A stretch of DNA of 62,902 nt from Cohnella xylanilytica (GTDB taxonomy: Bacteria > Bacillota > Bacilli > Paenibacillales > Paenibacillaceae): assembly GCF_014212175.1 (NCBI RefSeq), contig NZ_JACJVR010000024.1, positions 1-62,902 of the forward strand, written 5' to 3'. The position numbers and the translations under genes were made by a program. Within the stretch, counting starts at the first letter, position 1; the number at the start of each line of letters is the position of its first letter. Below, one piece after another: positions 41,911 to 52,191 of this stretch. The notes beneath the pieces are model-generated. The model saw nothing but the letters and a program-made list of their open reading frames with translations. It had not been told where the DNA came from and did no database searches.

Positions 41911-43455
41911 TTATGCGAATACCGGCTCCTTGAAGCGGGCCAGCTTCTCCTTCGAATCGCGGTCGACGTCGGCGTGCAGGCTGTTCCCGTGCGAGTCCAT
42001 CGTGACGATGGCGGCGAAGCCTTCGACCTGCAGATGCCACATCGCTTCCGGGATGCCGAATTCCATGAAGTCGACGCCGTTCACCTTCTTGATGCATTCG
42101 GCATAATACTGCGCCGCGCCGCCTACCGCGTTCAGATAGACGCCTCCGTGCTCCTTGAGCGCCGCGAGCGTCTTCGGCCCCATGCCGCCCTTGCCGATGA
42201 CGGCGCGGATGCCGAACTTCTTCATGATGTCGCCCTGGTACGGCTCCTCGCGCGCGCTCGTCGTCGGCCCGGCCGCCTTCACGTGCCAGCCTTCGTCATC
42301 CTTCAGCATGACGGGGCCGCAATGGTAGATGACGCCGCCGTTCAGATCGATCGGAGAGTCGTGGTCCATCAAGTACTTGTGCAGGGCGTCGCGGCCCGTA
42401 TGCATCTCGCCGTTCAGGATGACGACGTCGCCGACCTTGAGCGAACGAACCTGCTCTTCGGTCAGCGGCGCGGTCAGCACGACTTCGCGGCGTTCGCCTG
42501 CCGGCACGGCGGCGGCTGCAGCCGCCGGCTTGGCATCCTCGTTCATTTTCACATTCGAGCCGGTCTCGTAGATCCATTCCTTGATCTCGTGCGTGCTGCC
42601 GTCGAGGAGGACGCCTTGGCGGCGGTACGCCCAGCAGTTATAGGCGACGGAGACGAAGAAGCTCGCCGGCAGCCGGTTCATGACGCCGATCTTGCACCCG
42701 AGCAGCGTGACGTTGCCGCCGAAGCCCATCGTGCCGATGCCGAGCTGGTTCGCGGTCTCCAGGATGTAGTCTTCCAGCTTCGCCAGATCTTCAATCGGGT
42801 TCACGTCCTCGATATGGCGGAACAGCTGCTGCTTCGCCAGCTCGTAGCCCGTCGTCCGGTCGCCGCCGATGCCGACGCCGATGAAGCCCGCGCTGCAGCC
42901 TTGGCCTTGCGCCTGGTAAACGGCGTGCAGAATGCACTTGCGGATGCCGTCGAGGTCGCGGCCGGCCTTGCCCAGCCCTTCCAGCTCGCACGGCAGGCTG
43001 TACTGGATGTTCTTGTTCTCGCAGCCGCCGCCCTTCAGGATGAGACGGACGTCGACGTCGTCCCGCTCCCACTGCTCGAAGTGGATGACCGGCGTGCCCG
43101 GCCCCAGATTGTCGCCCGTGTTCGCGCCCGTGAGCGAGTCGACGGAGTTCGTGCGCAGCTTGCCGTCCTTCGTCGCCCGGGCGACGGCTTGGCGGATCTC
43201 CTTCTTCATGACGATCTGGTTCGCTCCGACCGGCGTGTGCACGACGAACGTCGGCATCCCCGTGTCCTGGCAGATCGGGGACACGTTGCACTCGGCCATC
43301 TCTATGTTCTGCGCGATCGTGGAGAGCGACAGGCCGGCGCGCGTGGCGCTGTCTTCCGCTTCCCGGGCCGCGGCGATCGTGCGGCGCACGTCGGCGGGCA
43401 GGTTCGTGGACGTCTCGACGATAAGCTTGTAGACACTCTCTTCAAAGGTAGACAT
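41911..43455 (-). CDS. fumA: Class I fumarate hydratase (iron-sulfur type)
   Basis: This enzyme interconverts fumarate and malate in the TCA cycle using a 4Fe-4S cluster. The 514-residue protein fuses the alpha (TtdA-like, to ~residue 290) and beta (from ~325) domains, joined by an Ala-rich linker. Cluster cysteines are likely those in CNVSPICQDTGMP, GGGCENKN and NVTLLGCKIG. The C-terminal domain has the GGMGPKTLAAL segment. It sits with mdh, icd and citZ, so a TCA role is sound. It is distinct from the oxygen-stable class II FumC typical of B. subtilis. Confidence 0.93.
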   Translation of the reverse strand: MSTFEESVYKLIVETSTNLPADVRRTIAAAREAEDSATRAGLSLSTIAQNIEMAECNVSPICQDTGMPTFVVHTPVGANQIVMKKEIRQAVARATKDGKLRTNSVDSLTGANTGDNLGPGTPVIHFEQWERDDVDVRLILKGGGCENKNIQYSLPCELEGLGKAGRDLDGIRKCILHAVYQAQGQGCSAGFIGVGIGGDRTTGYELAKQQLFRHIEDVNPIEDLAKLEDYILETANQLGIGTMGFGGNVTLLGCKIGVMNRLPASFFVSVAYNCWAYRRQGVLLDGSTHEIKEWIYETGSNVKMNEDAKPAAAAAAVPAGERREVVLTAPLTEEQVRSLKVGDVVILNGEMHTGRDALHKYLMDHDSPIDLNGGVIYHCGPVMLKDDEGWHVKAAGPTTSAREEPYQGDIMKKFGIRAVIGKGGMGPKTLAALKEHGGVYLNAVGGAAQYYAECIKKVNGVDFMEFGIPEAMWHLQVEGFAAIVTMDSHGNSLHADVDRDSKEKLARFKEPVFA

Positions 43456-43542
43456 GGTAGGGTAGAATCTCCTCTCTGTTCGCGTTGCTTCAATAGTTAT
43501 ATAATAGCACAGAGAGACGCGCCGGGAGAAAAGGAGTCTATC

Positions 43543-44148
43543 ATGTCGCATCATTTTCTGGCTTATTTGTACCGCCTGCAATATATCGAGCGCTGGAGCC
43601 TCATGCGCAAGACGACCGGCGAGAACGTCGCCGAGCACTCGTACCACTCCGCCCTGCTCGCCCATCTGCTCGCCAGCATCGCCCGGAACGTGTTCGGGCG
43701 CGAAGTCGATCCCGACAAGGCCGCGGCCTACGCCCTGTTCCACGACGCGACCGAAGTGTTCACCGGAGACATTCCGACCCCGGTCAAGCATCACAACCCG
43801 GAGCTGCTCGGCAACTTCCGCCAGATCGAGACGCTGGCCGCCGAGCGGCTGCTGTCGACCGTGCCGGACGAGCTGCGGGACGTGTACCGGCCCCTGCTGT
43901 CCCGGGAGGCCGATTCGCCCGAGCTCGCGAAGCTCGTGAAGGCGGCCGACGTGCTGGACGCGTACCTGAAGTGCGTAAGCGAGATGTCCGCGGGCAACCG
44001 CGAATTCGCGACCGCCCGCCGGCAGATGGAGGACCGACTGCGCGGATTCGACATGCCGGAGGTCGATTGGTTCCTGGACCGGCTCGCCCCGAGCTTCGGG
44101 AAGACGATCGACGAGCTGTCGGAGGAGACCGGCGGCCCAGGCCTTTGA
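43543..44148 (+). CDS. HD-domain 5'-deoxynucleotidase, YfbR-like
   Basis: This protein probably dephosphorylates deoxynucleoside 5'-monophosphates. It has 201 residues with the HD metal site: R-W in IERWSLM, H in ENVAEHSYH, HD in LFHDATEVFTGD, and D in KAADVLDAYLKC. AAGGAG is six bases before the ATG. It is divergent from the fumarase gene by 87 bases. Confidence 0.9.
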   Translation: MSHHFLAYLYRLQYIERWSLMRKTTGENVAEHSYHSALLAHLLASIARNVFGREVDPDKAAAYALFHDATEVFTGDIPTPVKHHNPELLGNFRQIETLAAERLLSTVPDELRDVYRPLLSREADSPELAKLVKAADVLDAYLKCVSEMSAGNREFATARRQMEDRLRGFDMPEVDWFLDRLAPSFGKTIDELSEETGGPGL

Positions 44149-44270
44149 ACATCGAAATATGAGGAATAAATAGTTCGGAATGATCTTCCATTTTTAACCA
44201 GAATAGGTCTATCATTTAAAGTAAGACTCGCAGGAGGGTGGGCAGCTTCTCGGGAAGGAGGAGGCTGTTC

Positions 44271-44357
44271 GTGGATCTCTTTCAGACTCTCTCAGTTCTC
44301 TTCGCATTCGGGATGTTTATGATCGCGCTGCTGACGTTCATCGAGAAAAGGAAGTAG
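44271..44357 (+). CDS. Holin-like type I toxin candidate (28 residues)
   Basis: The product has a short N-terminus (MDLFQTLSVL), one hydrophobic helix and a charged end IEKRK, like small holin-like membrane toxins of type I toxin-antitoxin loci in Firmicutes. GTG start with GGAAGGAGGAGG eight bases upstream, an unusually strong ribosome site for a lone small ORF. A ~60-base 3' untranslated region leads to a strong terminator. In known loci an antisense RNA covers this 3' part; I cannot see a convincing antisense promoter. Confidence 0.65.
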   Translation: MDLFQTLSVLFAFGMFMIALLTFIEKRK

Positions 44358-44419
44358 ACACGGTTGGTTCCTGTTTGGTGCGAAACCATACTGGGCAACA
44401 ACCACCCCCTACGAGCCGA

Positions 44420-44454
44420 AAGGGCCGGATCTATGTGATCCGGCCCTTTTTTTT
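44420..44454 (+). terminator. Terminator of the small toxin gene
   Basis: The stem AAAGGGCCGGATC/GATCCGGCCCTTT is followed by a run of T. The A-rich left flank could also let it act on the minus strand. Confidence 0.9.
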
Positions 44455-44495
44455 GGGGGGGGGCTGAGGCGAGCGAACGAACGCGGAGTCGCGTC

Positions 44496-45164
44496 CTATT
44501 CGTGGCCGAGAACGAGCGAACGCAGCCCGTTCACGAACAGGCTGACCGCGAACGCCAGGAAGAGCGCGGCCGACGCCAGGGATAGCGCCCGAAGCGTCCC
44601 TTGGCCGAGCCGGCTCGCCCGGCTGCCCAGCCACGCGATGACAAGCGACCAGAGCAGTCCCGCGGCGAAGAAGCCGATGACGAACGAAGTCATCACGCCG
44701 GCGTCGCGAATGTCGATGTCGGCCACGACCGGTCCCGCGATGACGGCGAACGACAGAATCAGCGTCGGGGAAGAGACGGCGAGGCCGAGGCCGACGGCGA
44801 CGTCCTTCCAGGCCGGCCTTCCCTCTCCTCCGATCGCGCCCGTCTGGGGCGAGTCGGGATCGAGCTTCTTCGGCCGGATCGTGTCGCGGATCATGTTCTT
44901 CGTCAGCCAGAGCAGGACGAGCGTTCCTCCGATCCAGAGAATCCATTCCACCGCGGCCAGCTTGAAGATCGCCGTCCAGCCGAGCAGAGCCAGCAGCAGG
45001 TAGAAGGCGTCCCCGAAGCAGGAGCCGAACCCGATCCGGAACGACGCGGCGAAGCCGCGGTCCAGACCGGTTTTCATAATCGCGATGTTGACGACTCCCA
45101 TGTCGAGGCATAAGGCGAGGCTAAGCAGGAATCCCTTGGCGAACGAATAGACGATATCGTACAA
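44496..45164 (-). CDS. LysE-family amino-acid exporter
   Basis: This is a six-helix membrane protein of 222 residues, with the LysE/RhtB start FAKGFLLSLALCLDMGVVN (the usual GPNN/D-type site near the N-terminus, here LDMGVVN) and the GFGSCFGDAFYLLLALLG segment. A cytoplasmic loop of ~35 residues joins helices 3 and 4. TTG start with GGAGGAG ten bases before. The exported substrate cannot be told. Confidence 0.82.
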   Translation of the reverse strand: MYDIVYSFAKGFLLSLALCLDMGVVNIAIMKTGLDRGFAASFRIGFGSCFGDAFYLLLALLGWTAIFKLAAVEWILWIGGTLVLLWLTKNMIRDTIRPKKLDPDSPQTGAIGGEGRPAWKDVAVGLGLAVSSPTLILSFAVIAGPVVADIDIRDAGVMTSFVIGFFAAGLLWSLVIAWLGSRASRLGQGTLRALSLASAALFLAFAVSLFVNGLRSLVLGHE

Positions 45165-45242
45165 CGTCCGATGCTCCTCCGATAGAGGTTATGATTCCAA
45201 CTATCATACCATATCCGGTCTAGTTCCGGCGGGAACGGGGAT

Positions 45243-45279
45243 GAAAAAAAATCCCGCCATCCTGTCGGATCGGCGGGAC
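45243..45279 (-). terminator. Terminator of the small membrane protein gene
   Basis: A stem GTCCCGCCGAT...ATGGCGGGAT is followed by eight T on the minus strand. Confidence 0.85.
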
Positions 45280-45312
45280 TTCGTTCGGCTGCGAAACGCC
45301 TCCGTCATCGGC

Positions 45313-45738
45313 TTATTCGAACCAAGGGTTCTTCATCAGCCAGAGGACGACGAGGAAGACGATAAGCGTCAGGGCGCTGAGCGTCTGAACGCGGGATACG
45401 GCGGCGGAAGCGTCCTGGCTGCTCGCGGCCGCGGTCTTGATGCGCTTCAGCGGCCCTTGCAGAATGCCGGAGAACGCGCCCATCGCGACGAAGAGAACGA
45501 TAATGACGATCATCCAGGCTACCGTGTAGTCGTTCTGCGAGATAAGGTAGCCGCCGGTGAGCAGCTGCAGGACGAGGGCGAACTGCCCGATCCGGCCCGC
45601 CGTCAGCAGGCCGCTGGCCAGCCCCTCTTGAGCCGGCGTCGACAATTGCTTGAAGCGCGACGCGACGAACGGCAGAATCGCATAAATTCCCATTCCGACG
45701 GCTCCGACGATGTGAAGAAAAATCATGATTTTGTACAT
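45313..45738 (-). CDS. Four-helix membrane protein of unknown function
   Basis: I do not recognise a specific function. The 141-residue protein has four predicted membrane helices: IFLHIVGAVGMGIYAILPF at the start, then GRIGQFALVLQLLTGGYL, a helix around VAWMIVIIVLFVAMGAF, and TLIVFLVVLWL at the end. The first-helix His and Gly pattern recalls small DUF2269-type proteins. AAGGAGG lies 11 bases before the ATG. It is a single gene between terminators. Confidence 0.7.
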   Translation of the reverse strand: MYKIMIFLHIVGAVGMGIYAILPFVASRFKQLSTPAQEGLASGLLTAGRIGQFALVLQLLTGGYLISQNDYTVAWMIVIIVLFVAMGAFSGILQGPLKRIKTAAASSQDASAAVSRVQTLSALTLIVFLVVLWLMKNPWFE

Positions 45739-45842
45739 GTACGTAGAGTCCTCCTTGGCCTATGTAAGAAAGGTCATGTCCAGTATACACAAATTGGAGA
45801 GCAAACAAAACCTGCCAGGGTCGGGGACTAGACCCCGCGCGC

Positions 45843-45882
45843 GAAAAAAACCCTTGCAAGGGCGGCAAAGCCTGTGCAAGGG
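45843..45882 (-). terminator. mdh terminator
   Basis: Arms CCCTTGCA/TGCAAGGG surround a GC-rich inner part, and seven T follow on the minus strand. Confidence 0.8.
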
Positions 45883-45933
45883 GCGCGAAGAAGCGGAGAA
45901 ACTCTCTCGTTAACCGAGCATCCCGCTATGGCG

Positions 45934-46878
45934 CTAGACGTTCTCGACGATCTTGATGACGTTGCGGACGGATTCGGCCGACTTGTCGAGAGCGGCCTTC
46001 TCTTCAGCGGTCAGCTCGATATCGATGATCTTCTCGATTCCGTCTCCGCCGAGCACGGCGAGGACGCCCATGAACAGGTTCTCATAGCCGTATTCGCCTT
46101 GGATCAGGGCGATGACCGGCAAAATTCGCTTCTTGTCCTTCAGAATCGCTTCGGTCATCTGAACGAGCGACGCGGCCGGGGCGTAATAGGCGCTGCCGTT
46201 GCCTAGCAGGTTCACGATCTCGCCGCCGCCGGTGCGCGTGCGGGCCACGATCGCGTCGATCCGCTCCTTCGGAAGCAGCTTCTCGACCGGAATGCCGCCG
46301 ATCGTCGTGTAGCGGACGAGCGGCACCATGTCGTCGCCGTGGCCGCCGAGCACGACGCCGCGGACGTCTTCGACGGAGACGTTCAGGGCTTGCGCCAGGA
46401 ACGTGTTGTAGCGGGCCGTATCCAGGACGCCGGACTGGCCGATGACGCGGTTCTTGGGGAAGCCGAGCGTCTTGTAGGCCACGTAGGTCATCGCGTCGAC
46501 GGGATTGGACAGGATGATGACATAAGCGTTCGGGCTGGATGCCTTCACCTGCTCGCACACGGACTTGACGATGCCCGCGTTCGTGTTCACGAGGTCGTCG
46601 CGGCTCATGCCCGGCTTGCGGGCGATGCCGGCGGTAATGACGACGACGTCGGAATTCGCGGAATCCGCGTAGTCGGCGGTGCCCGCGATGCGGGAGTCGA
46701 CGCCCTGGATCGGAGTCGATTCGAGCATGTCCAGCGCCTTGCCCTTGGTCGGGTTCTCGAGCTGGGGAATGTCGAGCAGAACGACGTCGCCCAGTTCCTT
46801 CTGGGCCAGCATCAATGCGGTCGTCGCGCCGGTGAAGCCCGCCCCGACAACCGTAATTTTCGCGCGTTGAATAGCCAT
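45934..46878 (-). CDS. mdh: Malate dehydrogenase
   Basis: This is an NAD-dependent malate dehydrogenase of the TCA cycle, LDH-like type, 314 residues. The nucleotide fold begins [18 protein letters not shown]. The substrate loop contains [18 protein letters not shown] and the catalytic His is in [15 protein letters not shown]. It is the third gene of citZ-icd-mdh, as in B. subtilis, but about 400 bases from icd with a hairpin between. GGAGG is nine bases before the ATG. Confidence 0.96.
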   Translation of the reverse strand: MAIQRAKITVVGAGFTGATTALMLAQKELGDVVLLDIPQLENPTKGKALDMLESTPIQGVDSRIAGTADYADSANSDVVVITAGIARKPGMSRDDLVNTNAGIVKSVCEQVKASSPNAYVIILSNPVDAMTYVAYKTLGFPKNRVIGQSGVLDTARYNTFLAQALNVSVEDVRGVVLGGHGDDMVPLVRYTTIGGIPVEKLLPKERIDAIVARTRTGGGEIVNLLGNGSAYYAPAASLVQMTEAILKDKKRILPVIALIQGEYGYENLFMGVLAVLGGDGIEKIIDIELTAEEKAALDKSAESVRNVIKIVENV

Positions 46879-47281
46879 ACGCCTATTGCCTCCTTATCGA
46901 TCGCCAACCGCCGCCTTTACCGGCTCGGTCTCGCTTATTTCTGCGCCATGGGGTCAGGCGCCATCCTGCCTAACGGCCGCCATGTCTTTCGCTCGGTCTT
47001 CGCACTAATATAACGATCTTTATCTCCGCGCTCGGTTTCGCTTTTACTGCTCACTACCTATTTTCGCCTTTCCATAACGCCCTTAACCCGATTTTTGCCA
47101 ACTCTTTGTCCCGTACTAAGCACAAACCGCATTCGGATCCATCCGAATGCGGTTCAGCTCTCCCCTCTAGCCCCTTAGCCATCGCGCCTCTGTCTCCCCG
47201 ACGTTATTCGGACGGGTCTCCAGAGGGCGAGAGCCCTCGGTCCCCCTTGGAAAGGGAAGGGGGAGCTAGGGGGGCGTTTGC
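46879..47281. other. mdh-icd intergenic region
   Basis: This ~400-base gap contains one strong hairpin (47125-47154) that probably ends the icd transcript, and a pyrimidine-rich stretch. I see no gene in it. Confidence 0.5.
47125..47154 (-). terminator. icd terminator candidate
   Basis: A perfect 12-bp stem AACCGCATTCGG/CCGAATGCGGTT lies on the minus strand with only a short T-rich tail. Confidence 0.55.
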
Positions 47282-48577
<1,296 letters not shown>

Positions 48578-48703
48578 GTGTGTGTTCTCCTCCTAGAAAA
48601 AGATCTGATTGGTGCGTATGACCGCAACAACGGCGTACCGTCCTTGGGCGATTCTCCCGCGAGAGGCGCCAAGAACGGTCCGCCGGCGTTAACCCTTATC
48701 GGT

Positions 48704-49819
48704 TCAGCCGCGCTGGGCGATCGGAACGTAGTGCTGGCCGACCGGGCCGACGTATTCGGCGCGCGGACGGATGAGGCGGTTGTCATCGTACTGCTCGAGG
48801 ATATGGGCCGTCCAGCCGGACACGCGGCTGATCGCGAAGATCGGCGTGAACAGGTCGCGCGGGATGCCCAGCATCGTGTAGCACGAAGCGGAGTAGAAGT
48901 CGACGTTCGGCTTGAGGCCCTTCTGGCCGGTGACCAGGTCCTCGATCTTCACGGACATCTCGTACAGCGTCATGTCGCCCTTCAGCTCGCCGAGCTGGCG
49001 GGACATCTGCTGCAGATGCTTCGCGCGCGGGTCGCCGTTCTTGTAGACGCGGTGCCCGAAGCCCATGACCTTCTCCTTCTTGTCCAGCTTCGCCTGGATG
49101 TACGGCTCGACGTTCGCGAGCGAGCCGATCTCGTCGAGCATGACCATAACCGCTTCGTTGGCGCCGCCGTGCAGCGGACCCTTCAGGGCGCCGATCGCGG
49201 ACGTGACGCCGGAGTAGATGTCCGACAGCGTGGCGACCGTAACGCGGGCCGCGAACGTGGAGGCGTTCAATTCGTGGTCGGCGTGCAGCACGAGAGCCTT
49301 GTCCAACGCTTCGACCGCGACGGCGGCCGGTTCTTCGCCCGTCAGCATGTACAGGAAGTTATGGGCGATGGAGACGCCCTTCTTCGGAGCGATCGGGTCC
49401 TTGCCTTGGCGGATGCGCGCGAACGCGGCGACGACCGTCGGCAGCTGGGCTTGCAGCTTGACCGCCTTGCGGATGTTCGCTTCGCGGCTCATGTCCTGCG
49501 CTTCGGCGTCGTAGAGCGCCAGGCTCGACACGACCGTGCGGAGGGCGGCCATGGAGTTGCTTCCGGCCGGATACAGGCGCAGTCCGGCGATGACCTCCTC
49601 CGGAACGGCCGCGTTCTCGCCGAGCTCGCGGATTAGAGCGTCCAGCTCCGATTGGGTCGGGAGCTTGCCGTGCCACAACAAATAAGCGACTTCTTCGAAA
49701 GTCGCCTTCTCCGCCAGTTCGTCGATGTCGATGCCGCGGTACGTCAGCACGCCGTCGATAATGGAGCTGATCGACGAGGCCGCGGCCACGATGCCTTCAA
49801 GACCTTTCGTTGCCGTCAT
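48704..49819 (-). CDS. citZ: Citrate synthase
   Basis: This enzyme condenses acetyl-CoA and oxaloacetate. The 371-residue type II enzyme has the catalytic His in LHADHELNASTFAARV, the second His in MGFGHRVYKNGDPRA and Asp in NVDFYSA. GLHGGANEAVM is typical. I chose ATG 49819, eight bases after AAGGAGAG; an upstream ATG at 49843 is less well placed. It is the first gene of the citZ-icd-mdh set. Confidence 0.96.
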   Translation of the reverse strand: MTATKGLEGIVAAASSISSIIDGVLTYRGIDIDELAEKATFEEVAYLLWHGKLPTQSELDALIRELGENAAVPEEVIAGLRLYPAGSNSMAALRTVVSSLALYDAEAQDMSREANIRKAVKLQAQLPTVVAAFARIRQGKDPIAPKKGVSIAHNFLYMLTGEEPAAVAVEALDKALVLHADHELNASTFAARVTVATLSDIYSGVTSAIGALKGPLHGGANEAVMVMLDEIGSLANVEPYIQAKLDKKEKVMGFGHRVYKNGDPRAKHLQQMSRQLGELKGDMTLYEMSVKIEDLVTGQKGLKPNVDFYSASCYTMLGIPRDLFTPIFAISRVSGWTAHILEQYDDNRLIRPRAEYVGPVGQHYVPIAQRG

Positions 49820-50335
49820 GGGGATTCTCTCCTTCGTTCGCAAATTGAAGAAATCGCGCTAAGGCGATCGGGAACGCGCATAAGAGCGACATAAACCGCG
49901 CTCCGCCCGCGCATGGCGGATATCCCGCGCGATTAGGACCGGAAAACGGAAATTGCTACGGAATTTCAGTCATTTTTAATGATAAACGATTTTGACATTG
50001 AATGGAACCGAACGGGGAATAAAAATGCTTTATCGACGCCATAGAAAAATGCGATGAGCGCCCGCGAGAAAAGGGACGCGGCGGGCGAACGCCGAGCTTC
50101 ATTGTGCCCCGCCGGCCGCCCCCGTATTCCTGATTCTGGATCGGGGCCCCTCGCGTCGAAATGAACCCGGACGTCGATCGGCGGCGGCAGAAAGGTTCTT
50201 TTGCCGCAAGGCCCCGGATGTTAAAATAGGTTCAGACCCGACACCCATTCCACCATTCCGACAGCGAGGGCACTCCGCGGCGGCTCAGGCAGCCGCGTCC
50301 GTTCCGCTTGACATACCGAAGGAGGCGCACCCGCT
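49820..50335. other. Divergent citZ / ppx promoter region
   Basis: This 516-base gap between two divergent genes has an AT-rich core around 49970-50040 that includes TTGACA (49993 area) and the inverted ATTTTTAATGAT segment, the likely citZ control region. GC-rich flanks hold no gene I can support. Confidence 0.45.
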
Positions 50336-51880
50336 TTGAAGGATTCCGCGCAAGTGACCGGCATGATCGACATCGGCTCCAACACCGTTCGCCTCGCCGT
50401 CTATCAAGTGGCGGAGAACGGCGCGCACCGCGTCATCGACCAGGGCCGTTGGCCGGCCCGGCTCAGCCAGAAGCTGAACGAGGACGGCATTCTTCCCCTC
50501 GAAGCGATAGAAGAATTGGCCGAAGTGCTGCGGCACTTCCGGCGCATCTGCACGATGCACGGCGCCTCCCGCATCCGCGCCGTGGCCACCGCGGCCATCC
50601 GGCAGGCGGCCAACGGGAGCCAGGTGCTGGACAAGCTGAACCGCGACACCGGGCTGTCCATCGAGCTGCTGTCCGGCGAGGACGAAGCCCGCTACGGCAG
50701 CGTCGCCATGCTGCGGACGATGGACGTCCGCGAAGCCTTCCTCGTCGACATCGGGGGCGGCAGCACCGAGATCAGCCTTCTCCGCGACCGCAAGCTCGTT
50801 CGAGCCGTCTCGTTCCCGTTCGGCTGCGTCAACACGGCGGCCCGGCATTCGCTGCAGGGCAACGCCGTCTCCGCCGCCCAGCTCGAGCTCATTCAGGAGG
50901 AGATCCGCGCCCGGCTTCGCTCGGAGCCCTGGATCGCGCAGAACCCCGGCCTGCCCCTGATCGGCCTCGGCGGCACGACCCGGGCGTTCGCCAAGCTGTG
51001 CCAGCGCTCGGGCGATTATCCCTACGCCAACCTGCACGGCTACGAGCCGCCGGACCGGGCGCTCGACGACATGATCGCGAAGCTGGCGCCGCTCAACGTG
51101 GACAAGCGCCGCAAGATCCCCGGCCTCTCCAAGGACCGCGCCGACGTCATCGTTCCCGGGCTGGCCATTCTCCGCGCGGTGTTCCGCGAGAGCTCGGCCT
51201 CCCGCATCGTCATCTGCGGCGCCGGTCTCCGGGACGGCCTGTTCTTCGAGACGTGCCTCCCGAAGCGGGAGCCGACCGTCCCCGGCCAAGTGCTGGAGGA
51301 CAGCATCCGGAACCTGATCGCCCTGTATCCTTCCGCCCCGGAGGAGCATCTGGCGCAGGTGAACCGGCTCGCCATGACGCTGTACGACCGGCTCGCCCCC
51401 GCCGCCGGGCTGCCCGAATCGTCGCGGAAGCTGCTGGACGCCGCGTCCCGCCTGTTCCGCATCGGCGCGATCATCGACTTCAACGACAGCTCCGACCATA
51501 CGTTCTATATTCTGATGCACGCCCATTGGAACGGGCTGTCCCATCGGGACATCCTGCTGACCGCGGCCGTCGCGTCGTACAAGGGCCCCGGCCCGCTCCG
51601 CAACAAGCTGGCGTCCTACCGCTCTATCCTGAAGGAAGGGGATTACGACACCGCGGCGAAGCTCGGCTCCCTGCTCCAGCTCGCGGCGGCTCTGGACCGC
51701 AGCGAATCCCAGGCGATCTCGTCGCTGGACGTGTCCGTCCAGGGCGGCAACAAGCTGCGGCTCGCCGCGGCCTCGAGCCATCCGCTCCCCGTGGAGAAGA
51801 TGGAGGTCGAATCGATCGCGAAGGACTTCAAGAAGAACTGGGGGCTGACGCCGAAGCTGCACGCGGCTTCCAGGCAATAA
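50336..51880 (+). CDS. ppx: Exopolyphosphatase / Ppx-GppA family
   Basis: This enzyme probably hydrolyses terminal phosphates from polyphosphate (or pppGpp). The 514-residue protein has the ASKHA fold: MIDIGSNTVRLAVYQV, the AVATAAIRQA segment, LSGEDEARYGSV, VDIGGGSTEIS and LIGLGGTTRA. The C-terminal part is an HD-like helical domain. TTG start with GAAGGAGG ten bases before. The ppk gene lies two genes away, so synthesis and breakdown of polyphosphate are encoded together. Confidence 0.92.
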   Translation: MKDSAQVTGMIDIGSNTVRLAVYQVAENGAHRVIDQGRWPARLSQKLNEDGILPLEAIEELAEVLRHFRRICTMHGASRIRAVATAAIRQAANGSQVLDKLNRDTGLSIELLSGEDEARYGSVAMLRTMDVREAFLVDIGGGSTEISLLRDRKLVRAVSFPFGCVNTAARHSLQGNAVSAAQLELIQEEIRARLRSEPWIAQNPGLPLIGLGGTTRAFAKLCQRSGDYPYANLHGYEPPDRALDDMIAKLAPLNVDKRRKIPGLSKDRADVIVPGLAILRAVFRESSASRIVICGAGLRDGLFFETCLPKREPTVPGQVLEDSIRNLIALYPSAPEEHLAQVNRLAMTLYDRLAPAAGLPESSRKLLDAASRLFRIGAIIDFNDSSDHTFYILMHAHWNGLSHRDILLTAAVASYKGPGPLRNKLASYRSILKEGDYDTAAKLGSLLQLAAALDRSESQAISSLDVSVQGGNKLRLAAASSHPLPVEKMEVESIAKDFKKNWGLTPKLHAASRQ

Positions 51881-51883
51881 AAA

Positions 51884-51914
51884 AATAAGGCGCCCCGAGG
51901 CGGACCTTATTTTC
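51884..51914. terminator. Bidirectional terminator between ppx and the small gene
   Basis: Arms AAAATAAGG/CCTTATTTT form an A-flanked, T-flanked hairpin between convergent genes. Confidence 0.7.
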
Positions 51915-52074
51915 AGTAAACCATTCTTCTTTTGACTTGAACGCCTTGCCCGTATTTGCGCTTCATGTCCTTCATCTGCTCGTTCACATAGTCGTAGATC
52001 TCTCTGAGCTTCTGCCGCTTCGGGCGGATCGTCTCCTGGATCTTCCCGCCCACGATGACGTCGTATACGATCAT
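51913..52074 (-). CDS. Small conserved basic protein (53 residues)
   Basis: I do not recognise a function. The product is soluble and basic (MIVYDVIVGGKIQETIRPKR at the start, VQVKRRMVY at the end). A beta-hairpin followed by a helix (REIYDYVNEQMKDMKRKYG) is likely. Start at 52074 with GAGGAGAG seven bases before. The stop lies within the terminator shared with ppx. Confidence 0.65.
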   Translation of the reverse strand: MIVYDVIVGGKIQETIRPKRQKLREIYDYVNEQMKDMKRKYGQGVQVKRRMVY

Positions 52075-52191
52075 GAACGCTCTCCTCTCGTCGGTCGTTG
52101 CTTCTATCATAGAGGTCTAATGTTAGCGCAGATTCTCGGGAACGGCAGAATTATGTAAAATAAGGCCAGGATCGAAAAGAAGGTGAAGCGG

